From: Acholeplasmatales bacterium Tener_01
GTDB taxonomy: Bacteria; Bacillota_I; Bacilli_A; ML615J-28; CAG-698
Direction: 5' to 3'
DNA: 13,447 nucleotides
Assembly (NCBI GenBank): GCA_001604495.1
Contig: LVBR01000040.1
Location: 1-13,447 of the forward strand
Part shown: piece by piece, positions 7,412 to 13,447 of the stretch
How positions within the stretch are numbered: position 1 is the first letter of the stretch
Layout of the letters: each line of letters starts with the position of its first letter
The notes under the pieces: generated by a model
The model's database searches: none
What the model saw: only the letters and a program-made list of their open reading frames with translations
Told to the model about the DNA's origin: nothing
Made by a program: the position numbers and the translations under genes

Positions 7412-7418
7412 ATTTATA

Positions 7419-7447
7419 TTTACATTATAACACTAATAAGGTATAAT
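7419..7447 (+). promoter_or_regulatory. Predicted sigma-A promoter of the LysR-type regulator gene
   Basis: TTTACA at 7419-7424 and a perfect TATAAT at 7442-7447 are separated by 17 nt. Transcription would begin near 7454, giving a leader of about 46 nt before the ATG at 7501. The boxes overlap by one base each with the opposing operon promoter. AT richness raises the chance of accidental matches, but the spacing and both boxes are near consensus. Confidence 0.62.
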
Positions 7448-7452
7448 ATAAA
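7424..7452 (-). promoter_or_regulatory. Predicted promoter of the minus-strand surface operon, extended -10
   Basis: Reading the minus strand, TTTATA (7447-7452), a 17-nt spacer and TATAAT (7424-7429) form a sigma-A-type promoter. The TG one base before the -10 gives an extended TGnTATAAT element. Transcription would begin about 7417, so the leader before the ATG at 7397 is only about 20 nt and is largely the ribosome binding site. Confidence 0.62.
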
Positions 7453-7500
7453 CTATAATATTATTATGTTGTTATATCAATTTGTTATGGATGGTGAATA

Positions 7501-8394
7501 ATGAATTACGAGTATCTTAAAACTTTTTACATTGTTTGTAAGTATAAAAACTTTTCAAAAGCCGCAAAAGCAATGTATACTTCACAACCAGCAATAAGTA
7601 GAATCATTTCAGCAATCGAAGCTGAGCTTAATGTTAAACTATTCTTTAGAGAAAAAGCGGGTGTTAAACTCACTAAAGAAGGAGAAGCCTTTTATAAAAC
7701 AATTGAACAACCTCTAAATCAACTAGAGCGCTTAGAGAATGAACTACCGAATGTTGAGAATGTATTTGAGGGAATTGTATATATGGGAGCAACTGTTACG
7801 GCGCTTTCTTGTTTCTTGTTTGACTTAATCAATGACTTTTCTCAAAAGTTTCCGAAGGTCCATTACCGTATTTATACTGGATCTTCATCTTCAATTTTGG
7901 AAATGGTTAGAAATGGAATGCTTGATATTGCCTTTATCACTACTCCATTTCAAAGAAGTAGTGATTTCAAGGCAACTAATATCTTAGAAATTGATAATGT
8001 GTTAGTTGGTGGAGAAAAATATAAAGAGTTAGCAGAAAAAGAGATGTCAATAAGAGATCTTACTGATTATCCATTTATATTGCTATCTAATCACATGCAA
8101 TTTAGAGCGCATATGAATGAATTCTTACAAAAGAATAATGTCTTTATAAAGCCTTCAATTGAAGTAGATAGTTCGTCTGTTATTATGCCACTTGTTGAAA
8201 GAAATTATGGGCTAGCCTTTATTCCTTATGAAATGGCCAAAGAAAGTATTAGAGATAATAAAGCTTATTTAATTAAACTAAAAGAAGATATTCCAATTAG
8301 ATACGTTACTATGGTAACAAGTAACACTACTAACCAAGCAAATGTGGTAAGTGATATCGAAAAATATATTCTAAAGAATAATAAAATTGTATAA
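7501..8394 (+). CDS. LysR-type transcriptional regulator
   Basis: The 297-residue length is typical for the family. The N-terminal winged helix-turn-helix (about 2-62) shows the standard pattern: NYEYLKTFYIVCKYKNFSKA, then AMYTSQPAISRIISAIEAEL and LFFREKAGVKLTKEG. A linker helix (about 63-88) and a two-lobed effector domain (about 90-290) follow, with the usual MVRNGMLDIAFIT strand and a MPLVERNYGLAFIPYEMA segment near the hinge. Members bind DNA as tetramers and switch transcription on sensing a small molecule; the effector here cannot be told from sequence. It is divergent from the surface operon with interlocking promoters, the classic arrangement for a LysR protein controlling its neighbour and itself. 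It may also cotranscribe the aminopeptidase gene 23 nt downstream, as no terminator lies between them. A GGTG at 7493-7496 serves as a modest ribosome binding site. Confidence 0.93.
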   Translation: MNYEYLKTFYIVCKYKNFSKAAKAMYTSQPAISRIISAIEAELNVKLFFREKAGVKLTKEGEAFYKTIEQPLNQLERLENELPNVENVFEGIVYMGATVTALSCFLFDLINDFSQKFPKVHYRIYTGSSSSILEMVRNGMLDIAFITTPFQRSSDFKATNILEIDNVLVGGEKYKELAEKEMSIRDLTDYPFILLSNHMQFRAHMNEFLQKNNVFIKPSIEVDSSSVIMPLVERNYGLAFIPYEMAKESIRDNKAYLIKLKEDIPIRYVTMVTSNTTNQANVVSDIEKYILKNNKIV

Positions 8395-8417
8395 TATATG
8401 ATATAAAGGAGATAAGT

Positions 8418-9647
8418 ATGAATAAATCACTATTAAAAAACTATGCACGCCTTGTAGCAAGACGTGGTGTCAATGTTCAAAAAGGACAAGATGTAATCAT
8501 TAACTCAAACATTGAAATTGCTTATTTCACTGAGCTTGTTGTTAAAGAATGTTACAAAGCAAAAGCAAGAAGCGTTAGGGTTGAATGGAGCAATGATGAA
8601 ATCAGTAAGATGAATTACAAGTATCAATCATTAGAAACTCTAAGCACAATTCCAGCTTGGGCAGAAGAGCGATTAAAATATTATGTTGAGACACTTCCTG
8701 CACAAATTCACTTACTAAGTAGTGACCCAGATGCATTTAATGATGTTGACCAAGTTAAGATGAATAAAGTAAGAATGGCAACTGGACCAATCATTATGAA
8801 GTATCGTGAACAAATGGATAACAAATATCAATGGACAATCGTTGGTATCCCTGGAGAAAAATGGGCTAAGAAGATATTCCCTAATGATAGTAAGAAAGTT
8901 GCTATGAAGAAACTTTGGAATGCAATCATTCACACAACTAGAGTAGATGGTAATCCTGAGGCTAATTGGGATGCTCATAATAAAGATATTAGAGAAAAAT
9001 GCAATAAGCTTAATGATTTAGTAATCAAAGAATTACATTATAAATCTAAAAACGGAACAGACTTTACAGTTGGCTTAGATAAGACTGCTTTATTTGCTGG
9101 TGGAAGTGAAAAGACACTAGGTGGAGTTGAATATAATCCTAATATGCCTACTGAAGAATGCTTCACTTCTCCCAATAAACTAAGTGCAAATGGTACAATC
9201 TATTCAACAAAACCACTTTCAGTAATGGGTAAAGTAGTTAACGACTTTGGATTTAAGTTTGAAAATGGTAAGGTTGTTGAAGTATTAGCTAAATGTGAAG
9301 AACACAAAAAGTTGTTAGAACAACTTATTTCACTTGACGAAGGAGCAAGAATGTTAGGTGAAGTAGCGTTAGTTCCATTTAACTCACCAGTTAATGAAAC
9401 AGGAATCTTATTCTTCAATACTTTGTATGATGAGAATGCATGTTGTCACTTAGCACTAGGACGTGCATTTAATGAATGTATTAGAGATTATCAAAAACTA
9501 AGTGAAGAAGAAATCAATAAGATTGGTTTAAATAAATCAATGATTCACGTTGATTTCATGGTTGGTTCTAGTGATCTTAACATCACAGCTACAACATACA
9601 GTGGCGAGAGTGTTGCAATCTTTAAAGATGGCACATGGGCAATTTAA
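8418..9647 (+). CDS. ampS: M29-family metallo-aminopeptidase (AmpS/PepS type)
   Basis: The 409-residue length is standard for peptidase family M29, cytosolic dimetal exopeptidases that remove N-terminal residues from peptides. The N-terminal domain starts with the typical LLKNYARLVARRGVNVQKGQ and a WTIVGIPGEKWAKKIFP segment. The expected metal ligands are all present: Glu246/247 in NMPTEECFT, Glu315 in RMLGEVALVPF, His344 in NACCHLALG, and His377 plus Asp379 in SMIHVDFMVGSSD. The gene is therefore probably active, perhaps in peptide turnover for amino acid supply. The start is fixed by AAAGGAG at 8405-8411, 6 nt before the ATG. It follows the LysR gene by 23 nt, likely on the same transcript, and ends at an intrinsic terminator. 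Family assignment is confident; substrate preference and any link to the divergent surface operon are not shown by sequence. Confidence 0.95.
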   Translation: MNKSLLKNYARLVARRGVNVQKGQDVIINSNIEIAYFTELVVKECYKAKARSVRVEWSNDEISKMNYKYQSLETLSTIPAWAEERLKYYVETLPAQIHLLSSDPDAFNDVDQVKMNKVRMATGPIIMKYREQMDNKYQWTIVGIPGEKWAKKIFPNDSKKVAMKKLWNAIIHTTRVDGNPEANWDAHNKDIREKCNKLNDLVIKELHYKSKNGTDFTVGLDKTALFAGGSEKTLGGVEYNPNMPTEECFTSPNKLSANGTIYSTKPLSVMGKVVNDFGFKFENGKVVEVLAKCEEHKKLLEQLISLDEGARMLGEVALVPFNSPVNETGILFFNTLYDENACCHLALGRAFNECIRDYQKLSEEEINKIGLNKSMIHVDFMVGSSDLNITATTYSGESVAIFKDGTWAI

Positions 9648-9664
9648 TTAAAATAGAGTAAATT

Positions 9665-9689
9665 AAATGGAGCATTGCTCCATTTTTTT
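9665..9689 (+). terminator. Rho-independent terminator after the aminopeptidase gene
   Basis: The arms AAATGGAGC (9665-9673) and GCTCCATTT (9677-9685) pair perfectly over 9 bp around a 3-nt ATT loop. Seven consecutive T residues (9683-9689) follow, partly overlapping the stem. It lies 18 nt after the aminopeptidase stop codon and should end the LysR-aminopeptidase transcript. Confidence 0.9.
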
Positions 9690-9703
9690 AATACCTTTAT
9701 TAG

Positions 9704-9733
9704 TTTACAAAATCAACTTAAAAGTAGTATAAT
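9704..9733 (+). promoter_or_regulatory. Predicted sigma-A promoter of the HTH-membrane protein-glgB operon
   Basis: TTTACA at 9704-9709 and TATAAT at 9728-9733 have an 18-nt spacer (TTACAA one base later would give 17). It sits just after the terminator, as expected for a new transcription unit, with a predicted start near 9740 and a leader of only about 16 nt before the ATG at 9756. Confidence 0.65.
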
Positions 9734-9755
9734 ACAATTGTGAGTGAGGTATAAA

Positions 9756-10046
9756 ATGAAAAACAATAATAAATTACTAGAAATAGTGAGTAACGAAAAA
9801 CTAAAGAATGGATCTTTAGTTGAACGTGAACTATGGCTTAGAGCAAGTGTTGCTTTGCAATTTATAAATATGCGAACTGAACTTGGTCTAACACAAACTA
9901 GAGTTGCTATTAAAATGGGTGTTTCTTTCCAACAAGTTTCTAAATTTGAAGGATTAGTTAATTCACCAACACTAATGTTTTTAATGAAATATGCTAAAGC
10001 ATTAGGAACAAGTATTGACGTTATCCTAAAGGATATTGATAACTAG
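9756..10046 (+). CDS. XRE-type helix-turn-helix DNA-binding protein
   Basis: The protein has 96 residues. A helical N-terminal part (about 1-34) precedes a Cro/C1-type five-helix domain (about 35-92). The second and third helices are LTQTRVAIKMGVSFQQVSKF and the last is PTLMFLMKYAKALGTSIDVI. The shape resembles HigA-like antitoxins and small autoregulators, but no toxin gene lies beside it: the next gene encodes a membrane-anchored protein, and the previous one is separated by terminator and promoter. A GTG at 9744 would add four residues, but it lies just upstream of and partly within the GAGGT ribosome binding site (9746-9750), so the ATG at 9756 is preferred. Only 8 nt separate its TAG from the next ATG, indicating cotranscription. 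Autoregulation is plausible but no clear operator was seen. Confidence 0.85.
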   Translation: MKNNNKLLEIVSNEKLKNGSLVERELWLRASVALQFINMRTELGLTQTRVAIKMGVSFQQVSKFEGLVNSPTLMFLMKYAKALGTSIDVILKDIDN

Positions 10047-10054
10047 AGGTAAAT

Positions 10055-11605
10055 ATGAAAAAAGTATTAATAATTGTTGGTGCTATATTATTTACGTTTA
10101 TTGCAGCCTTAGTAGTTATGGTGCTACTAGCTATTGATAAAGAAGATATCAATAATCCAAATGTAGTTAGCGATAATAAAACAACATTAGAAATAGTTAA
10201 TAATGAACTTTATGTTGACGCTAAAGATATAAATGAAACCGAAGAAGTTCCTATTTTATTTAGCGAAGAAGAATTAGAGTATTTAGCATATGCCATTTTA
10301 ACTTCACTAAATGAAGAAGGAAGCTTAGAGTTTACTGGTGTTGATTTTGATGTTAAAAATAGTGAATATAAAATAAAAGTTCAAGCAAAAGCACTGGGCC
10401 TTGTAACTACAACAGTTAGAGTTAAGCTTGGCTTTTCTATGACAAATGATGCTTTTGTTATTAGCTTTGATAATATTGGACTAGGAAAGTTAGGATTAAC
10501 TTGGCTTGCTAAAATTTTATTTGGTGGCATGAGTGCCACAAAAATTGAAGCTAAGCTTGAAAAAAACGGAATTTACGCTAAAGTATTAGTCAAAGATAAG
10601 AGAATTATAATCTCATATGAAGACTTAGAAAAGACTCTAACTGCTAATATTGATGAAGAAAATAAAGATCTTATATCACTTCTTTGTGATGTATTCTTAA
10701 AGAAAGATGACTTACTAAAGATTAATTTTGGTGATAATGATTTACTTGGAGCAATTCTTTATTTAAGAAATGCTAAATACACCGAATCTAATAGTGGTGA
10801 ACTTCAATATGAATACGATATTACTAGTATCACAGATAAATGTAAGACTTTGTTAGAAACTAATGTAATAGATATTACTCTGCTTGATGCCACATTCAAT
10901 TTCTTAGTAAGAGGCTACATTAGTTTATCTGATGAAGAAAAAGAAGTAATTGAAGATATCGACTATTCATCAATTGGAATAATTAGTAATAAACTCTATC
11001 CTGGTATCATTGACCGAAGAGACTTATCAGTATCAGGCTATATTGGTGGACTATTAGAGGATAAAACTGCTAGTGAAATATTAGAATTATTTAATGGTGG
11101 CATTCAAATTAGTGATGACTTTTTAAATGGAGTATTCCAATCACTAGGATTTGTGGGATTTGGATACGCATTTAATAGTTATGATAACGATGTTGGCTAC
11201 TTTGTAATCGAACAATTCATAATGACTTGTTATGATGAAAGACTAGTATTAGATTTAGTTATTAGTATCAATGGCTGTCGAATTGTCTTAGAACTTGATT
11301 CTGATGTTAAAGATACTGATGAAGTAGGACTTTTAATTAATTGTACTGTTACTAAAGTTTGTATTGGTAATGTTGTTTTAGATGAAGAGGATAATAAGAA
11401 ACTTCTTGCTTACTTAAATAATGTTATGGCAGACTTAAATTGGATTAATACTAAGCCAGATGAAGGAATAGTAACAATGGACTTTAGTGTAGCAATTTCT
11501 GATGCAATGACTTCTCGTCCAGTTGCTGCACTAGTAATCGGATCTATTTTAAATAATAATACGAAAGTTTATGTTGAAGAAGGATATATTAGTATCAAAA
11601 AATAA
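10055..11605 (+). CDS. Membrane-anchored extracytoplasmic protein, YpmS/DUF2140-like region
   Basis: The protein has 516 residues. A single N-terminal membrane segment (about 4-27) without a lipobox cysteine anchors a large, acidic extracytoplasmic part. Residues about 69-160 resemble the YpmS/DUF2140 group of Bacillota: ILFSEEELEYLAYAIL, alternating strands, and the SFDNIGLGKLGLTWLAKIL stretch. YpmS itself has no firmly established function. Residues about 351-459 follow a similar helix-then-strands-then-helix order (ISDDFLNGVFQSLG, strands, LDEEDNKKLLAYLNNVM) and may be a diverged second copy. No catalytic motif is visible. The AGAGG overlapping the preceding TAG provides the ribosome binding site and suggests coupling to the HTH gene; glgB starts 14 nt after its stop. 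The role is unknown; an envelope lipid- or wall-related role would be inference from the YpmS resemblance only. Confidence 0.75.
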   Translation: MKKVLIIVGAILFTFIAALVVMVLLAIDKEDINNPNVVSDNKTTLEIVNNELYVDAKDINETEEVPILFSEEELEYLAYAILTSLNEEGSLEFTGVDFDVKNSEYKIKVQAKALGLVTTTVRVKLGFSMTNDAFVISFDNIGLGKLGLTWLAKILFGGMSATKIEAKLEKNGIYAKVLVKDKRIIISYEDLEKTLTANIDEENKDLISLLCDVFLKKDDLLKINFGDNDLLGAILYLRNAKYTESNSGELQYEYDITSITDKCKTLLETNVIDITLLDATFNFLVRGYISLSDEEKEVIEDIDYSSIGIISNKLYPGIIDRRDLSVSGYIGGLLEDKTASEILELFNGGIQISDDFLNGVFQSLGFVGFGYAFNSYDNDVGYFVIEQFIMTCYDERLVLDLVISINGCRIVLELDSDVKDTDEVGLLINCTVTKVCIGNVVLDEEDNKKLLAYLNNVMADLNWINTKPDEGIVTMDFSVAISDAMTSRPVAALVIGSILNNNTKVYVEEGYISIKK

Positions 11606-11619
11606 GGAAAGGGAATAAT

Positions 11620-13447
11620 ATGAAATTAAACAAAGATTTTTTGAATGCTTTTCATCATGGTTATGCTAGTGATGCTTATTTGTTTTTAGGTTCATTTTAT
11701 GATAATGGTACAACAGTATTTAGAGTTTACGCACCACATGCATCAAAAGTTAGCGTTGTTGGGGACTTTAATTATTGGGATACTAACGCTAACGTTATGT
11801 ATAAAGTTGATGATGAAGGAATATGGGAAACTGAAATTAGTAATATTCATATTTATGATAACTATAAATATGCAATAACTAATAATGGTAGAACTTTCCT
11901 TAAACAAGATCCTTATGGATATCATTTTGAGACTAATAGTGGCACTTCAACAAAAGTTTATCAACTAGGTAATTATGTTTGGGGCGATAGCGATTGGCTA
12001 CAAGAACGTGACAGTAAGAATATTTACCAAAGTCCAATTAACATCTATGAATGTCATATTGGCTCTTGGCTTCATAAAGATGGTCACGTATTAAATTATC
12101 GTGATATTGCCAATCATTTAATTAAATATGTTAAAGAGATGAATTATAACTACATAGAATTCTTACCTATTATGGAACATCCATTCTTAGGTAGTTGGGG
12201 TTATCAAGTAACAGGATATTATGCTGTTACAAGTAGATATGGTGTCCCTGATGATTTTATGTATTTAGTTGATTTAGCTCATAAGAATGGAATAGGTATC
12301 ATTTTAGACTGGGTACCAGCGCATTTTCCAAAAGATGACTTTGCTTTGTGTGAGTTTGATGGCGAATGTTTGTATGAAGATGCTGCTCCAACAAGAAAAG
12401 AATTCCGTTCTTGGGGAACAAGAATCTTTAACTTTGCTAAGCCGGAAGTTAAATCATTCCTTATTTCATCTGCTTGTTTCTATTTTGATAGATATCATAT
12501 CGATGGAATTAGAGTTGATGCCGTTGCGGCAATGCTTTACCTTGATTATGATCGTGAAGAATGGGTTCCAAATATCTATGGTGGTAACTACAACCTAGAA
12601 GCAATTGGCTTCTTACAAGATTTAAATACTACTGTATTTGGTAAATATGGCAATATCTTAATGATTGCTGAAGAATCAACTGCTTTTAGTGGTGTTACAA
12701 AACCAGTAAGTATGGGTGGACTTGGCTTCAACTATAAATGGAATATGGGTTGGATGAACGATACTCTTCGCTACATCGCAACAGATCCGTATTTTAGAGG
12801 AGATCATCACAACCAAGTTACATTTGGTATGACTTATATGTTCTCTGAAAACTTCATTTTACCGATTTCTCACGATGAAGTTGTTCACTTAAAACACTCA
12901 TTAATAGAAAAGATGCCAGGTTATTATGATGATAAATTCAGTAATGTTAAGTGTTACCTAAGCTTCATGCAAACAATTCCTGGTAAGAAACTTTTATTTA
13001 TGGGCCAAGAATTTGGACACTTTAGAGAGTGGGATGAAGAACGTCAACTTGACTGGGAACTATTAAACTTTGAAAAGCATCGTGCCCTAAAGAGTTATGT
13101 TCAAAAACTTAATAAACTTTACTTAACAAAACCAGCATTCCACCAAAATGATGTCAATTGGGATGGCTTTAACTGGTTATATTGTGAAGATAGAAACAGT
13201 GAAGTATTCGCTTATCAAAGAAAAGATTTCAATAAAAAAGAGTACATTGTAATTGTTAACTTCAGTGGATTAAGTTATGAAAACTTTGTAATTAATAATC
13301 CGAGTATTCGTGGAAGTTATAAAGTGATTCTATCAAGTGATGACTTAGAATTTGGTGGTGAAGGAAAACACCAATATAGTGGTGAGTATGTAAGAAGTCA
13401 ACATCAATTGGTATTCAATATTAATAAATTATCAGTTTTAATTTTAA
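11620..13447 (+). CDS. glgB: 1,4-alpha-glucan (glycogen) branching enzyme, C-terminus cut by window edge
   Basis: This cytosolic GH13 enzyme cuts alpha-1,4 glucan chains and rejoins them by alpha-1,6 links in glycogen synthesis. The reading frame is open from the ATG at 11620 to the window end (609 codons plus one base), so nearly the whole protein is present. Residues about 24-108 are a CBM48 domain (TVFRVYAPHASKVSVVGDFN). The catalytic barrel shows YECHIGSW, GYQVTGYYAVTSRYG, region I DWVPAHF (Asp230, His235), region II GIRVDAVAAM with nucleophile Asp300, region III IAEEST with acid/base Glu351, and region IV ISHDEVVH with His418 and Asp419. A C-terminal beta-sandwich begins to close at the edge. 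The single CBM48, without the extra N1 domain of the E. coli enzyme, gives the short Bacillota form. A GGAAAGGG site (11606-11613) precedes the start, and the 14-nt gap suggests cotranscription with the upstream membrane-anchored protein. No other glycogen gene lies in view. Confidence 0.96.
   Translation, partial: MKLNKDFLNAFHHGYASDAYLFLGSFYDNGTTVFRVYAPHASKVSVVGDFNYWDTNANVMYKVDDEGIWETEISNIHIYDNYKYAITNNGRTFLKQDPYGYHFETNSGTSTKVYQLGNYVWGDSDWLQERDSKNIYQSPINIYECHIGSWLHKDGHVLNYRDIANHLIKYVKEMNYNYIEFLPIMEHPFLGSWGYQVTGYYAVTSRYGVPDDFMYLVDLAHKNGIGIILDWVPAHFPKDDFALCEFDGECLYEDAAPTRKEFRSWGTRIFNFAKPEVKSFLISSACFYFDRYHIDGIRVDAVAAMLYLDYDREEWVPNIYGGNYNLEAIGFLQDLNTTVFGKYGNILMIAEESTAFSGVTKPVSMGGLGFNYKWNMGWMNDTLRYIATDPYFRGDHHNQVTFGMTYMFSENFILPISHDEVVHLKHSLIEKMPGYYDDKFSNVKCYLSFMQTIPGKKLLFMGQEFGHFREWDEERQLDWELLNFEKHRALKSYVQKLNKLYLTKPAFHQNDVNWDGFNWLYCEDRNSEVFAYQRKDFNKKEYIVIVNFSGLSYENFVINNPSIRGSYKVILSSDDLEFGGEGKHQYSGEYVRSQHQLVFNINKLSVLIL

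Noticed and set aside
9712..9726. ACTT-AA-AAGT inverted repeat between the -35 and -10 boxes as an HTH operator
   Set aside because: Four-base arms in AT-rich DNA are expected by chance and the symmetry does not extend outward.
9756..11605. Toxin-antitoxin pair (HigA-like HTH with a neighbour)
   Set aside because: The following protein is a 516-residue membrane-anchored protein without any toxin motif, and nothing upstream on the same transcript could be a toxin.
12335..12598. Plus-strand 87-codon frame inside glgB
   Set aside because: It is out of frame with the branching enzyme, whose catalytic regions I and II flank or lie in this interval; the alternative product looks like nothing known.
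1..13447. Mobile element, prophage, CRISPR array or RNA gene
   Set aside because: No transposase, integrase, terminal inverted repeats, regularly spaced direct repeats or tRNA/rRNA-like sequence was recognised, and base composition looks even throughout.

Overview
The window is AT-rich DNA with compact intergenic gaps, strong AGGAGG/GGTGAT-type ribosome binding sites, TTTACA/TATAAT-type promoters and lipoprotein signal peptides with a lipobox cysteine. This fits a low-GC Gram-positive bacterium (Bacillota). Of the eight genes whose stop codon is visible, six end in TAA, two in TAG and none in TGA, while TGG serves as Trp. That is compatible with one of the Mollicutes-related gut lineages, but the species assignment is inference only.

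Layout, minus strand (about 7450 down to 1): one promoter appears to drive five genes separated by 11 to 33 nt. In transcription order these are an SGNH-hydrolase lipoprotein (5736-7397), a 627-residue repeat lipoprotein (3819-5702), a 264-residue lipoprotein (3003-3797), a polytopic membrane protein carrying an alpha/beta hydrolase (577-2991), and a malic enzyme cut by the window edge (1-564). The three lipoproteins share an unrecognised module of about 115-140 residues present in five copies (1 + 3 + 1), marked by a D-V-D-I-M-I-G strand and an x-N-[VI]-x-[ST]-[TS]-[GA] turn. Two of the proteins also carry InlB-type B-repeats. This is the most unusual part of the window.

Layout, plus strand (7501 to the end): a LysR-type regulator (7501-8394) is divergent from the surface operon and its promoter interlocks with the operon promoter. 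It is followed by an M29-family metallo-aminopeptidase (8418-9647) and a clear intrinsic terminator (9665-9689). A second promoter (9704-9733) then starts an apparent operon of an XRE-type HTH protein (9756-10046), a membrane-anchored extracytoplasmic protein with a YpmS/DUF2140-like region (10055-11605), and a glycogen branching enzyme glgB running off the window (11620-13447).

Working model (inference): the LysR protein controls a cell-surface operon whose lipoproteins and outward-facing hydrolase act on, or bind, an extracellular ester- or acyl-containing ligand. The malic enzyme and aminopeptidase would be metabolic companions. No tRNA, rRNA, CRISPR array, insertion sequence or phage gene was seen, and no stretch longer than 300 bases lacks a gene.
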